A stretch of DNA of 64,000 nucleotides from Streptomyces sp. NBRC 110028 (GTDB lineage: Bacteria; Actinomycetota; Actinomycetes; Streptomycetales; Streptomycetaceae), in the NCBI RefSeq assembly GCF_001417735.1, contig NZ_BBUZ01000025.1:556754-620753 (forward strand), in the 5' to 3' direction. The notes under the pieces were generated by a model that was not told the origin of the DNA, made no database searches, and saw only the letters and a program-made list of their open reading frames with translations. Within the stretch, counting starts at the first letter, position 1. Each line of letters starts with the position of its first letter. The translations under genes and the position numbers were made by a program. This document shows positions 12,001 to 19,213 of this stretch, one piece after another.

Positions 12001-15000
12001 GGCCGGGCCGGGGTCCGCGGCGTTCGTGCTGGCGAGGCGTCAGGGCGGTGCGCTGGGCCATGCGTGGGCGGCGTACCACCTCGGCGGCGACGACGGTGTG
12101 GTGTGGGTGGACGTGCTGGCCGGTGAGGGCCGCCGGGTGTCGGCCCGCCCGCCGCGGATCGCGCCGTCCGACGCCCGCGCGGTGGTGATCGACCCCGCCG
12201 GGCGGGTCGCGGAGCGCGCGCTGCCGCCGTTCGCGCACTCGTCCTCCACGGCGCACGCGGCACCCGACGCGGCGATCGAGGACCGTTACGGTGCCGTCGG
12301 CCTGGAGGCCGAGGAACGCCGGGACCTCTTCGTCAGCGGGGTGGCCCGCAGGGGGGCGCATGTGCTGGCCCACGGCCCCGGGCTCAAGCTCGTCACGGAG
12401 GCCCACATCTTCTGGGAGACGGCCGACGGGCTGCTCCACATCCGGCGGCCGCAGGTGGCACCGGGGGCGCAGCAACCCGTCCAGAAGAGGTACGTCATCG
12501 GGGAGTTCGTCGTCGAGCCGATGGCCGCCCTCCCGGGAGAGCGCCGGCAGTCCCGGCAGCAGGCGCTGGCCCAGCTGGGGCGGGCGCGTGCCGCCGCGCG
12601 GATCGCGGACGACCGGCAGGTCCCGGTCCCGCTCTCCGAGGTGCTGCTGCCCCTCGGCGGCTGGACGCTCACCGACGTGGGCAAGGAGGCGCTGGTCAAC
12701 CCGGCCCCCGAGGGTTTCGACTGGGCCTCCTACACCCAGCTCACCGTGGGATACCCCGTCCTCGGCCTCAGGGATCTCCAGGACCTCGCCTTCGAGCGGC
12801 TGAGCGATCCGTCGGTCGCCCGTCTGACGGCCGCGGGGCGCGTCTTCGGGCAGACGGCCACCACGGCGTTTGTGAACCGGGTCCTCGGCCACGGCGTGGT
12901 GGAAGACCACTTCGTTCCGTTCCTCGCGGCCATTCCGGACATCGACGAGGTCTGGGGCTACGGATGGCAGGGCTTCCAGAGCGTCGCGGCCTGGCCGCTC
13001 TTCGCCGTCTTCAACAAGGCCAGGCGCGAGGGCGAGGATCCGTTCATCCCCAAGAATTTCCTGCCGACCGCCTCACGGCACGCTCCGGACCGCGTTCGGC
13101 GGGCGCTGCGGCCGCGCACGCGGGCGTTCCTCGAAAAGCGCCATGACGAGCTGTCGGATGATGTCGCCCGGCAACTTCTCACGGTGATGGAGCGCTATCT
13201 GCGGCGCATCACCCCGGGCGAGCGCGTGACCCCGAGGTTCTTCGACATCCCCGCCATCGGCGGTGTGCCGACGCCTCGCGAGGTGTGGACGGCCATCCTC
13301 ACCGGGCGCACGTCCCGGGGCACCACCGTCAGCCAGTGGGACGCGACCCGTATGAGCGACGCCGACTATCCGACCCTGGACACCGACGACGGCCGGCTGG
13401 CGGTCGCGGTGGCCCTGGAGGAGCTGCGGCACTTCGGTTACACGGGCCAGTACATGACCCCCGAGGAGATGTCGCGGGCCGTCGAGGAACTGTCGGCGCG
13501 CAGCCGGGCCGCCTACGAGCGGGCGGTGAGGTTCCGGGCGCCACTGCCCGAGGACGTCCTCCGCGAGTCCGTTCTGCGCATCGTGAACAACCCGGTGGTG
13601 CGGGATGTCGCGGGGTTCCTCGTGGTGGCCGCGATGACGGGCATACCGCAGGCCGGCGCCGCCACCAGGACGCTGATGACCGTGTCGGACAGTACGGACA
13701 TCGCGCTCGCGCTGGGCGATTACGCCCTGGGGACCCCGTTGCGCCCGGACCACCCCGCGCCGCGGCGTCTGCGGGACGCCGTCGCGGAGGCGTTCGACCT
13801 GCTGCCCCAGGTGCCCCCGGGCGGGCAGCAGCGGGCCCGGACCATCTTCGAGGCGGCGCGCAACGCCCTCGGCGTCCTGCACGACCCCGCGCGGACGCCG
13901 CCGGTCATGCACTGGGCGTCGGAGCTCGTGGCGCTGGACGGGACCCGTGTTCAGCTGGACCGGATATCGGTGGTCAAGCACCGGGGTCCGGACGGCAAGC
14001 CGGTGGGTATCTCCTCGCGTCCGGCCGGGGACTGGGACGGGCGGCAGAACACCTATGGTCTGGTGTCCGGTACGGGGCAGTTCACCTGGGTGCGGCCGGG
14101 GCCGGTGCCGGCCGAGAGCGCGCCGCGGCCGCTGCCGTTCAACGCGGCGTATCTGGTGGGTCTGCGCGGGGACGGTTGGGCTGCCTCCCTGGCGTTGTCC
14201 GATGGTGGTGGCGCGGTCTTCGACTACGAACGGATCGTGGACTTCCTGTTCGCCGTGGACGGCGATCTGACGGCGCTGCCGCCACAGACGCCGGTGCTGG
14301 TGGCCGGGGCGGACCTGGCGGGCCCGCCGTCGCATGACCCGTTGGAGCGGCCCCTCGCCGGTCAGGTGCTCGCAGGCGGTGACGGTCTGGACCGGTGGGT
14401 GTGGACGACCGCGAGCGGGCGGGAGCCGGTTCTGGTTCCGGCTGCCGGGGACGCGCCGTCGCGCTTCCAGCTCGCCGAGGGTGACTGGTGGGTGGGTTTC
14501 CGGCCCGAGCCGAGTACGGCCGAACTGGGCAGGATGGCCGAGGAGCTGACCGGCGACCGGGGCCGCGCCCCGGATGTGCTGCGGTGGGTGCGGGCGATCC
14601 GGCTGGTCTACGGGCCGATGCTGGAGAACGACCTGGCGGCGTTCGGGGCGCTGCTCAGGGGGTTCTGGGCCCTGGAGCTGACCAGGGCGGGCCGGCCCCC
14701 GCTGACCTGGAGCGACCTGCGATCCTCGATCAGCTCGTACTTCACCGCCAACGCCCGGCCCGAGCCGCCGCTGCCCATGGCCCTGCCGTTCCTGCTGGTC
14801 TCGGCGGCGGGCTCGGTCGGGATGGATCTGGAGTTGTCCCGGTTCGCCCTGACCCCCCGCCACCACGCCCCGCGCGCCTGGGTCCCGGGCGGCGGCTACT
14901 CGGCGCAGCCGGAGGAGACGGCTCTCTTCCCGCCGCCGCAGGGGCCCTCCGCGCCACCGCTCACGGTGAAGGCGCCGCCGCCTCCGCCCGTGTCGGGGAG

Positions 15001-18000
15001 CTTCACCGGTCCGAACGACCCCCTTCTGTCGTCGCGGACGGTGCTGACGGGCCCGTCCGGCACGCCGCAGGGGCGCAACTTCACGGGGAAGCCCGTGAGC
15101 CGGCTGCTGCCCGGGAAGGTGCGGCTGATCGAGACCCGGCCCGGCGCCTCCCCGGTGGTGGTGTCGGAGGAGGACGCGCCGTGGCCGGATTCGGCGTATG
15201 TCATCTGGGCCGAGGGCGAGAACGGGCGGATGCTTCTTCCCGACGGCCGGGTGCTGGACAAGCGGGGGCTGGCCGATGTGCTGGCGGCCGATCCGGAGCT
15301 GGCGGCGCTGCCCGCGGACGTACCGGTGGTGCTGGTCCTGTCGGAGGCGGGGGACCAGTACCAGGAGATGCTGGAGGAGGTGGAGGACCGGCTGCGGCGG
15401 AAGGTGTGGGGACCCAGCGGTGCGGCCCGGCTGGAGCCCGACGCGGCGGCGGGCGGGCACCGCCCCGTCATCGTCGACCGCGACCCGGATCTGCCGCACG
15501 GCGGCTGGGTGCCGTTCGACGCGCCCGCCGTACGGGAGCCGTACGAGGATCGTGAGTGGACGGCGCTGGACGGGACGACGTTCCGGGACAGCGATGTGTA
15601 CACCCGGCCGCTGCTCTCCGATGATCACGAGCACTTCGGCCGGATCTCCGTGCCGGAAGATCTGCGGCGTCGTGAGCGCCTGTTCCGGACGTACCGCCGG
15701 ATGCGGCGGATCGCGCACGTCGCACCGGCCGGTGGCGTCGAACGGGTCGTCAGTACCGAAGAGATCACTCCGGACCCGGCGTGTTACGTCTACGCGGGCC
15801 ACGGGACGCTGGGCGGGCTCGAACTGGTCCTCCGCGATGGCCGGACGGTATGGCTGGGCAAGCAGGACGCCGGTCGGTACATCGGCGGGCTGCCGGAGGT
15901 GCGCCGGCTGCCCAAGGGGCACCGTATAAGCCTGGAGGTCTGCTGGAGCGGGACGGACGGCGACCCGAAGCAGCCCGTCTCCGTGCTTCAGCCGGCTCCG
16001 CACGTCGACGATCCGCTGGAGGACGTGCCGCTCTTCCAGTACACCGCCAACGAAAGCCGGTGTGACACGGATGCGCCCACCAGGCCCACTGGCCTGAACC
16101 CCCAGAACCGTGTCCTGTCCGAGGCACCCGGCGGTACCGTCACACGCCGGGTCACCGCCCGCCCCGAGCCGTTGGACCACGAACTGGACGCTCTGGCGCG
16201 GGACGCGGAGTTGCACACCGGCCCGGAGCCCGTGTCACCGGAGACCCGCGCGACCACGCTGCGGCTGGTGCGGGCACTGCGGAGGATGCTCGGCAAGGGC
16301 ATCGAGGACGACCGGGCGGAGTACCTCACGGCGTTGCGGGGGATCGGCGCGCTGGAGCGGATGCGCGCGAACGACCCCGAGCTGAGCGGGCTGACGCCCT
16401 TCCGCCTGGGCCTGTGGACGTTCCTCGCCCGCCGGGCCGGTGGGTTCGCCCCGAGCCGGGCCGACTATCTGGCCGTGCTCGACGACGCCCGCGCCCGGCT
16501 GGCCGACCGGCCGGACGCCCGGCTCACCCCGGACCCCGACCCCGCCCTGGTGTACTCCCTCGACCGGATGGCGAAGGATGGTGACGCGCACGTACGGGCC
16601 GTGCTGAAGCTGGACGACTCCGCCCCGGTGGGTCCCCGGCAGGTCGCGCGGGCCCTGTGGGCGGGCGTCGCCGCGTCCCAGCGCCTCGCCCTGCCGCCGC
16701 CGGAGGTGGAGGAGCTGGGCCGCAAGGTGCTCCACCTGGCGCCCGGCACCCCGTGGGAGGCGCCGAACGCCCAGGAGCTGTGGCGGGTGACGGCCAGGGC
16801 CGCCGCCCGCGGCGCGCGGGTGTCGGACGCCGATGTGCTGGCCGCGTACCACCTGGAGGAGAACGGCGCGTTCGACGATTCCATCCTGCTGAAGAACACG
16901 GCGCCCGACGCGGGCGGCGAGACCCTGCGGGGCGTCAACTGGAGTGGCAGGCCGGCACCGAACGGCATCACATGGGAGAGCGTGGACGAGGTCGCCACCG
17001 AGTCCGGCGGAACGACCAGGCCGTACCAGCCCATGTGGCGGGCGCAGCAGACGGACATGCCCATCCTGCTGGTCACCGATACGGACCAGGCCGGGGGCAT
17101 GGTGCTGCACCTGCCCGGACTCGGCCCCGTACCGGTGTCCGAGGGGGAGTTCCTCGCCCTGACGGACCTCATGACGAGGTTCTACGCGATCCCGGTGAAG
17201 ACCCCGGCCGTCTTCCTCACCACCGGTCCCGGAGGCGGGCGGCAGCGCCCGGTGTCACAGGCGTACTCCTACCGCACCGGGCGGTTCGCCTACAGCTATA
17301 CGGCGCCCCTCGACGTGGTGGGGACCGATGCCTCGGAACGCTTGCGCATCGCGGCGCACCGGAGGGACGGCGACGGGAAACGGGGCAAGTGGGTACAGAC
17401 CCGCTGGGAGAGGCCGGACAAAGCGGCCGGGCAGCCGGCCACGCCGGCGGCCGGCCGGACCTCCTCCGCGCCGGCCGACGCTCCCACGGTCGAGGCCCCG
17501 GACGACGTCGCCGCGCGGCCGGAGCCACCGCGCCACTCACCTTCCATGCGGGCGAAGTTCGGCATCGAGCTGGAACTCGGTGCCACGGTGCCCTTCTACG
17601 CCCGGGGCGTGGTGCTCGCCCGCGGCAACGGCTGGCGGCTGGAGACCGACACCCCCGACGATCCGCCGTACACCCGCTCCGACCTGGAATTCGTGCTGGA
17701 CCCGGCGTCCGACTTCGGACAGACCGAGAACGCCCTCCGCGAGATCATCGCGCTCGTCGTGCGGATGCGGACCCTGGCCCGGACCGACCCGGATCACCGG
17801 TTCACGCTGTCCGGCCTGCTGGGAGGAGCGCCGGACCGGGCGGGCCTCACCCTGGAGCGGGACGAGACCGTTACGGCCAACGACCTCAGGCTCCGGGCAA
17901 CGCTCCAGGCCACCTACGGTGTCGGCCTCGACGACCTCGCCACCGCCATCGCCGATCTGTACCCGGCCGCGGAGGCGGAGGGGGTGCGGCGGAAGGTGTC

Positions 18001-19015
18001 CCGGGTCGAGAGGTTCTTCGCCGGGGAACACGGCCGGCCCCCGGCGGCCCGCGCCGTTGAATTCACGCGACTGATCGTCCTGTACCTGGAGCGAGCGGGG
18101 AGGGCCAACGGACCAGTGAAGGACCGGCTGATACGGCGCCATGTGGCCGCGGCCTTCCGCCTGATGTCCCGCAGCGACTTCTGCGCCGTGCGCGACAAGC
18201 TGCTCACCGACGAGGAACGCGCGGACGTCGACCTCCTGCTGCTCAGCCGGCCGGGCCAGGAGATCCCGGACCTCCTGCGCGCGCTCGGGCACGCCCCGGG
18301 GGACCGGGTGTTCCGGAATCCCTACGAGGACAAGGACAACAACCTGAACGAGGGCCCCACCCAGGCCGACTGGCTGCGGTCGATCGTGTACGGCAGGGGA
18401 GAGGGCGAGTTCAAGAAGGACCTCCTCTCGCCGCCGCCCGGTTTCCCCCTGCACACCGGGGATCTGGACGTGGACTTCGGCATGGGAGCTTTCGGTGTCG
18501 ACGAGGACAACCAGCTCATTTTCTTCGAAGCGCGCGCCGCGGTCTACCGTCCCCCCTCAGCGCCGCTGAACGGCCTCACCGTTCCCCTCGTGGCGAGGGA
18601 GTTCACGACGGCCATGGGCTACAACCCGACGCTGTCGCAGGGGCCCGCCGCCACTGGGCCCCGGGTGGAGGCGGTCGAGGAGGCCCGCAGGCTCGAAGCG
18701 CGCTGGGAGGCTCTGAAGGTGTTGGTCCCGGCCGTCAAGCGGGCCGCCACAGCGCCCACCCCCAGCGCCAGGCGCATCCTGGCGCGCGGTCTCGGCAGCC
18801 TGCAAACGGAGATCGACGACCTCCTCGCGAGCGACAGCTCCGACCTGCCGGAGGCCGTGGCCCGCCTGCGCGCCGTGTCCGAGAGCCTGTCGCGGCTGCG
18901 GCGGGCCTGGTTGGAGGGCGGGGAGGTGTCCGCGGTCTTCCCGGAGCTGGAAGCGGCGATGGCGGAGTTCGAGGTGGCACTGTGGGAGGAGGGGAATTGG
19001 CTGGGAGGGATATGA
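1..19015 (+). CDS. Giant T7SS-type polymorphic toxin-like protein (5' truncated)
   Basis: At least 6337 codons are open. The reading frame enters from the left edge (first full codon at base 2), so the true start is outside the window. Numbering from the GTG at 8, the visible layout is: beta-rich modules (1-1480); a charged coiled coil (about 1530-1750); a Pro linker; a zincin domain with HEYAH at 2000-2004 and downstream Glu2054/2056, as in anthrax lethal-factor-like peptidases; about six more beta-rich modules (2290-3830); a PPPPPG-type linker (3840-3885); a Tox-PL-like papain-fold glutamine-deamidase domain with Cys3941, His4018 and Asp4035; a long unknown part; a caspase-like block with AGHG (His5265) and LEVCWSG (Cys5312), as in 'lonely Cys' proteins; and a C-terminal FGIELELG domain resembling amidoligases (Glu5854/5856). 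It lies directly upstream of T7SS-associated genes, so it is probably a T7SS substrate. The domain calls come from motifs; secretion and toxicity are inferred. Codon use matches the host. Confidence 0.8.
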   Translation, partial: LTVRIEPGRPTVKSPEAQAFLETWLSHSSSVDRSARLTSGIGIEGAGGPTFTTDHAPEHPRGAASFGGNLVGKAGVSWQQSEAQSAANSATLMHGVYTGSSHVASSNRVTYEVTLFRARGGEVKGSFGPWDDGLRLRSATRETMEGHEPLPHEVRDLPEHLENLDNVGFSETPLRVDGADPLFQRAEAWLRQEGFLPPATHQRGRVLDEPRVLAQLENLRRLGQMRTRFGLASSVPDAVDGGHPVWFELPGTVTGTRRVQLRFSLTRDARRTSRHTRRLPKVHQMGFSAYESSGGRQRGTALGGSLGGGGGFNIPLADGDWTVNTGPDYTGTGQLSDTATTGEAVGFEQFAMTTEDGSEIFSVPARLALDLYEGTDDQPRVHFADHLPAADDNAADDNTDNTDNTDDAGGTALIQLPAVTPHTAPGAVRFLVPRYRTRAPGGDAALTASRGHVIRQPVTDGGPRDDYRRLAMVDAQGRPLPGITRIPPGALVDSFRGTAAVMEALRQIVAGTYPGHPEPGPVGRAVRRASETVTGLATTARRGSDVLKRALPASATGAVNRIGAGVTWAATPVTWAATATATGAAATYKWTSAAVAGAALNDQGTLAAEARYDGIRPAQFISRAPQILEGRYRLGALTLPGMAVDEVMMVEVEGYLSNPRHRGSVRMMYSEQGVVMSETSGQRRGVGRARQGTFQLTALETAATPPQVLARQGNPSGRYTYSRRTDDTSALSATTAITRVPNEVGDYEWIDNDVTLLLTFQRGVRNAFGNAVGLGGHAPVTVAIDVPRGVGFLASPRMLARYAMWYQGVSGLTNMTLPPPSVPLPARFVRTRELGFATVLSVTQLDDRTNRRERRDRLRQEAIALVENEAPGVTRPGHASHLAWVPARIADLTEPSALRALPGRGPDGFVRFHFLHVAFGGARLVEVTFSAEPAMQTPALRGVLGRPAGEGPGLEQVHTHVPQAKADSSTVSTTHQAAVNPIFRYPRPDTTGRTDREGPSLALTNTRSRTTRTDATGEDRDWLRSDSAAEFDDIDYDYTVSVRSQLVWGLPANIPGGVVQAALLNLSDLDGDLGDRLRQWVRRTLRGRPVNSATVPVATTLRFTGSEAAPPLRHAAPHLPALLTQDPLHLSPQQARALGTQPFPHGAHLLPTGPTPVYDYNAFPRLTQALRAVAPDLAASWGLPANSSSSAAATRLGELVQSGEIKVDAPRAAAGLTSRMPGSWPLAQPGAAPSLGITLHNPRPLTDAGDVAVDRVRKQSRASSTTSSAGSSFTLNQLGTYSLVSGNVQLLALQVPLAAQQPHSHSSGGGASAFDFGRLRIGNTTEPEDRRGMRSYEALVDMVITVNGPEGTRYVTGSATVRLWERDVLGFGVTPARSGPRIYDLPAMLADQDADDLRDWARHPLTELSEVLADGIDEQDDAAQLWLALGDDPNGTRLARALYTASRTAALSGKPVELVVRTDEGPRNWPFTADGTLADVTPATGDVWRQVREAIDTHGRSVASEATGRHLEARLLRRQPGARRALATASAVLDTATTAHQAAERAQDDAIRHGKAVQAALTGVRSGIREAERERDRVESAARDAQRGYDAAATPERQATERWRTAQAEVERLEALIAAPPAADTAATSRHHEELAEARELASTAHQELADIGRQRQRHLTAANEARRQAEEIRAGLDAAREREQTLDAEFERAKGAAIQAREDREAAAEELTRRTNAHDAIRGELDAIERQLDDIQRRLAAVVRRHTDAWNGLPGLVAALDAGRRAEGTGEGPSLLGSLSAAPARPLRPGRFGRLPLLPPPPAEAPRPSAGAGTTVPAPGPGPQRRTERPSAAVADLAARLPGIPAERRWAALAPLSAADREALASDATLMDFLRRALPAPEFARVVAQLTVHVPPGVNLNVSAGLEAEAQVAQMLQDPGVAARMLARERVVVVPKDMAMTSLEEFDDLRGKHARDGRPYDETRGVHHGERGRTAVTEENLLGEDSPLGATYAHGYSSGRHEYAHAIHQNLSTEDQQLIRDAYHAKKRQGSAAAWPDGDLYGSDGRGPNYSSRDEYEYFAQLTNVYFGTNGGVDEYTGLPRNNGAAWVRQHEKTLFPLLRRLYGNPAGTTANPREDAETWAAFRALWDQEEGVHRPLPHAPAPAAPGPQGTSPLPGGVPAIVVTPPEGEEPTADRDPGAEPTGTAAPAPAAGTRDPAPWYLAHGAMGQAIVAKSVQTIDFRREHADFWAEQISARLDLQGPGPHTTLRSGIRSAISDLLLTSKPKDWDDILAAGRTVVVDGRLVWLRPVLRDLEPLPRIKGDVNEYPVGFGSTTTGGRSGHETAQGVESTLLSLVSLGTNIVASAAAVPAPQLHVGSSKSTDSGWSRTVVSGRKPFINELVPFSAGLRMKVFVDGEDATPTVFHQVTVADRIHVGIPSPYVGEDGLRPDYGAPEAERSRHHRATRPSQARELLQAVDLTPAIAGLHRNLRAAGLPAPAVRKILRQVKMDQAQGFLTEPTARSRYLWWAGGDSSNGVEVSGSLFGTFRGHLRIRREIDSLQYLGDSKIATRDDIGTGDSTSADSQGDSDTAFGFGYNTAGVGAGRDSSAEVNEDASSHSEDEPSTELSGLLPAFGVKFGASRGTGHSLDSSRASHTVLNDFAEQSRYRAGLRLEVTMESSTHKIAPVQVTTEGELSVPRREAQHFVRRTVGAGWTADLRPAADGPDAPRHRVVSLPPPRRWLRLPETGPRFRFRMAVERVAGLLTPHPREPLALASRRGLGFGVPIALPGAETLQPDLRDAIERLHVLDVGAKAAKKSDWAQADRDLAAFYGRPALEGDPASALLGIHRTIQVGGRRYKVSAKARWGHRIDGPSPLADPVTEGGPAGDFAMKVNTRAATGATTVGARGTGWRVSFTAGAGARLAIPEYEFSLGKLHFTTPPVRMQFGAVRGVISRSRKKSAKYGGAAGGYRRTETAQRVDEHRYQMSLYWTVTPEAKKSRWKPGWLSRRRFMNGRNPFVARVVVPQEHAPATPVTPEQARAAGHTVVGTAPTETGRGLDFSGGAQGIYPVFHLMPELAELGARMYAERLYAGEGNQDTRQRLIDAWLGNPAEWPQEIRDLAHPTALASHFGEEVGQGGYEKELAKDGKYKQALRLRILVDNVNDLGARPDTEVEHYLKGNARYESEREGEWGLGVTGTVGPQMRFGADASRGDHPSGPGGRLAVVGSASATGTRGKGTADSAGRIDITRATYGGSVHTLRTDPVFELTYVRWHGDELTETTRYLRATEALDLLVPERRMSDILPPAAETTAETTAETTAETTATTATATTAGTTRTYLDTGLLSGTAHSELLRVDVLKPINDRLRAKGIIRTEHDGTTAPRPNRLQRSLKAAFASEALQSEWYALTNEGVLRWFPVPGPWGTTRYLWVNVTATELDRPHQQRPRDEIKLTLRGEAVEEESVSSDTGWEFDAGVDVRARAGNEKGHGGIEAEAEYSASRGTKEENAEKKVGIYRANPQDPSEEFEHGVTFRVEMGMTTELPEVLTTPARGALSLARLFSRAGGPQGSPSVFTWHDPGDGPDQLVAGDVRLLVPRHLTALTDRPQQWPLDLTAPRETQVTWDSDPSPAPPALPDAFLGNLHPWTVPAAASIGRWAKLTAVRHRTAPAPEVGEPPQISGLDRTTTAGVRYHHRTSGNVMRPRVQQLLRHAYRVPLGDRSAVVGLELDGAEILGPPEGVLLKQRRYHQADEEPSYEAHRDSGWRIAAGPEAGGPLDDQKMLERLPIDIMNWENSESRSAALGDTDERNAEGKRPYRAYRFDVTAVVDGPHGTVRIKVPGGLYGGLPVDKNTGKLADGLEDDPTLGPLLRPSPPPPPGPEAPPGPETPPSPPGPPPPPGSPAPPASPAPETPGGRGVDSRTDTTSPSTVPGPVSARGPLPVRSREELRRLVDGVAEQAPSEEATVERCLELLHTLRGTMYPQGVAPAVALDDSAVGVRSAASSLAAGPGWRGVRSWDVVADAVAAAGPGSAAFVLARRQGGALGHAWAAYHLGGDDGVVWVDVLAGEGRRVSARPPRIAPSDARAVVIDPAGRVAERALPPFAHSSSTAHAAPDAAIEDRYGAVGLEAEERRDLFVSGVARRGAHVLAHGPGLKLVTEAHIFWETADGLLHIRRPQVAPGAQQPVQKRYVIGEFVVEPMAALPGERRQSRQQALAQLGRARAAARIADDRQVPVPLSEVLLPLGGWTLTDVGKEALVNPAPEGFDWASYTQLTVGYPVLGLRDLQDLAFERLSDPSVARLTAAGRVFGQTATTAFVNRVLGHGVVEDHFVPFLAAIPDIDEVWGYGWQGFQSVAAWPLFAVFNKARREGEDPFIPKNFLPTASRHAPDRVRRALRPRTRAFLEKRHDELSDDVARQLLTVMERYLRRITPGERVTPRFFDIPAIGGVPTPREVWTAILTGRTSRGTTVSQWDATRMSDADYPTLDTDDGRLAVAVALEELRHFGYTGQYMTPEEMSRAVEELSARSRAAYERAVRFRAPLPEDVLRESVLRIVNNPVVRDVAGFLVVAAMTGIPQAGAATRTLMTVSDSTDIALALGDYALGTPLRPDHPAPRRLRDAVAEAFDLLPQVPPGGQQRARTIFEAARNALGVLHDPARTPPVMHWASELVALDGTRVQLDRISVVKHRGPDGKPVGISSRPAGDWDGRQNTYGLVSGTGQFTWVRPGPVPAESAPRPLPFNAAYLVGLRGDGWAASLALSDGGGAVFDYERIVDFLFAVDGDLTALPPQTPVLVAGADLAGPPSHDPLERPLAGQVLAGGDGLDRWVWTTASGREPVLVPAAGDAPSRFQLAEGDWWVGFRPEPSTAELGRMAEELTGDRGRAPDVLRWVRAIRLVYGPMLENDLAAFGALLRGFWALELTRAGRPPLTWSDLRSSISSYFTANARPEPPLPMALPFLLVSAAGSVGMDLELSRFALTPRHHAPRAWVPGGGYSAQPEETALFPPPQGPSAPPLTVKAPPPPPVSGSFTGPNDPLLSSRTVLTGPSGTPQGRNFTGKPVSRLLPGKVRLIETRPGASPVVVSEEDAPWPDSAYVIWAEGENGRMLLPDGRVLDKRGLADVLAADPELAALPADVPVVLVLSEAGDQYQEMLEEVEDRLRRKVWGPSGAARLEPDAAAGGHRPVIVDRDPDLPHGGWVPFDAPAVREPYEDREWTALDGTTFRDSDVYTRPLLSDDHEHFGRISVPEDLRRRERLFRTYRRMRRIAHVAPAGGVERVVSTEEITPDPACYVYAGHGTLGGLELVLRDGRTVWLGKQDAGRYIGGLPEVRRLPKGHRISLEVCWSGTDGDPKQPVSVLQPAPHVDDPLEDVPLFQYTANESRCDTDAPTRPTGLNPQNRVLSEAPGGTVTRRVTARPEPLDHELDALARDAELHTGPEPVSPETRATTLRLVRALRRMLGKGIEDDRAEYLTALRGIGALERMRANDPELSGLTPFRLGLWTFLARRAGGFAPSRADYLAVLDDARARLADRPDARLTPDPDPALVYSLDRMAKDGDAHVRAVLKLDDSAPVGPRQVARALWAGVAASQRLALPPPEVEELGRKVLHLAPGTPWEAPNAQELWRVTARAAARGARVSDADVLAAYHLEENGAFDDSILLKNTAPDAGGETLRGVNWSGRPAPNGITWESVDEVATESGGTTRPYQPMWRAQQTDMPILLVTDTDQAGGMVLHLPGLGPVPVSEGEFLALTDLMTRFYAIPVKTPAVFLTTGPGGGRQRPVSQAYSYRTGRFAYSYTAPLDVVGTDASERLRIAAHRRDGDGKRGKWVQTRWERPDKAAGQPATPAAGRTSSAPADAPTVEAPDDVAARPEPPRHSPSMRAKFGIELELGATVPFYARGVVLARGNGWRLETDTPDDPPYTRSDLEFVLDPASDFGQTENALREIIALVVRMRTLARTDPDHRFTLSGLLGGAPDRAGLTLERDETVTANDLRLRATLQATYGVGLDDLATAIADLYPAAEAEGVRRKVSRVERFFAGEHGRPPAARAVEFTRLIVLYLERAGRANGPVKDRLIRRHVAAAFRLMSRSDFCAVRDKLLTDEERADVDLLLLSRPGQEIPDLLRALGHAPGDRVFRNPYEDKDNNLNEGPTQADWLRSIVYGRGEGEFKKDLLSPPPGFPLHTGDLDVDFGMGAFGVDEDNQLIFFEARAAVYRPPSAPLNGLTVPLVAREFTTAMGYNPTLSQGPAATGPRVEAVEEARRLEARWEALKVLVPAVKRAATAPTPSARRILARGLGSLQTEIDDLLASDSSDLPEAVARLRAVSESLSRLRRAWLEGGEVSAVFPELEAAMAEFEVALWEEGNWLGGI
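5807..6330 (+). other. Zincin (lethal-factor-like) domain inside the giant protein
   Basis: The motif HEYAHAIH (HExxH, residues 2000-2004) sits in a segment with a glycine/serine-rich lead-in. About 50 residues later comes SRDEYEYFAQ, which matches the third metal ligand context (E then FA) of ATLF-type zinc peptidases. The domain follows a coiled coil and a Pro-rich linker, a common arrangement for a cargo domain. What is seen is the motif and spacing; the peptidase activity is inferred. Confidence 0.6.
9860..9907 (+). repeat. Four perfect 12-bp tandem repeats in the giant gene
   Basis: The unit gccgagacgacc occurs four times without change and encodes the tetrapeptide repeat AETT, followed by degenerate Thr-rich copies. 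It sits in a linker between two beta-rich modules, so copy number can vary without changing the frame. Confidence 0.9.
11735..12220 (+). other. Tox-PL papain-fold (glutamine deamidase-like) domain inside the giant protein
   Basis: A Cys in VERCLELL (3941), a His in GHAWAAYH (4018) and an Asp in VWVDVLAG (4035) occur in the order and spacing of the papain-fold toxin 1 family, which deamidates glutamines in target proteins. A proline-rich hinge precedes it (11520-11670). All three catalytic positions are present, so the domain could be active. Confidence 0.65.
15560..16165 (+). other. Caspase-like His/Cys ('lonely Cys') domain inside the giant protein
   Basis: CYVYAGHGTLGG (His5265) is followed 47 residues later by ISLEVCWSGTDG (Cys5312). 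A hydrophobic strand ending in GHG and a second strand ending in CxSG are the two signature blocks of clan CD cysteine peptidases (caspases, CHAT, MARTX CPD). A role in self-cleavage of the giant protein is inferred from that family; no cleavage site was identified. Confidence 0.5.
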
Positions 19016-19213
19016 CCGGACGGAGCCGTGACGTCAAGCCCTCCGTGCCCCGGACACCGACCTCGATGCGGCTTCCGGAGGCCGGCGGCCGTCATGATGT
19101 GCCGCACGCGCCTGTCGCCGGGAACCCGCAGGCCGAAAGGCCGCCGCTCCCCGCCCGGACGACCGACAACTGATCCAGATTTCCGCACCACGTACACCGA
19201 TGGAGTTCTCCCC

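Noticed and set aside
13073..16216. Minus-strand open frame of over 1000 codons inside the giant gene
   Set aside because: Arg/Pro/Gly/His-rich composition with no motifs; it is a high-G+C shadow of the plus-strand gene, which carries clear catalytic motifs here.
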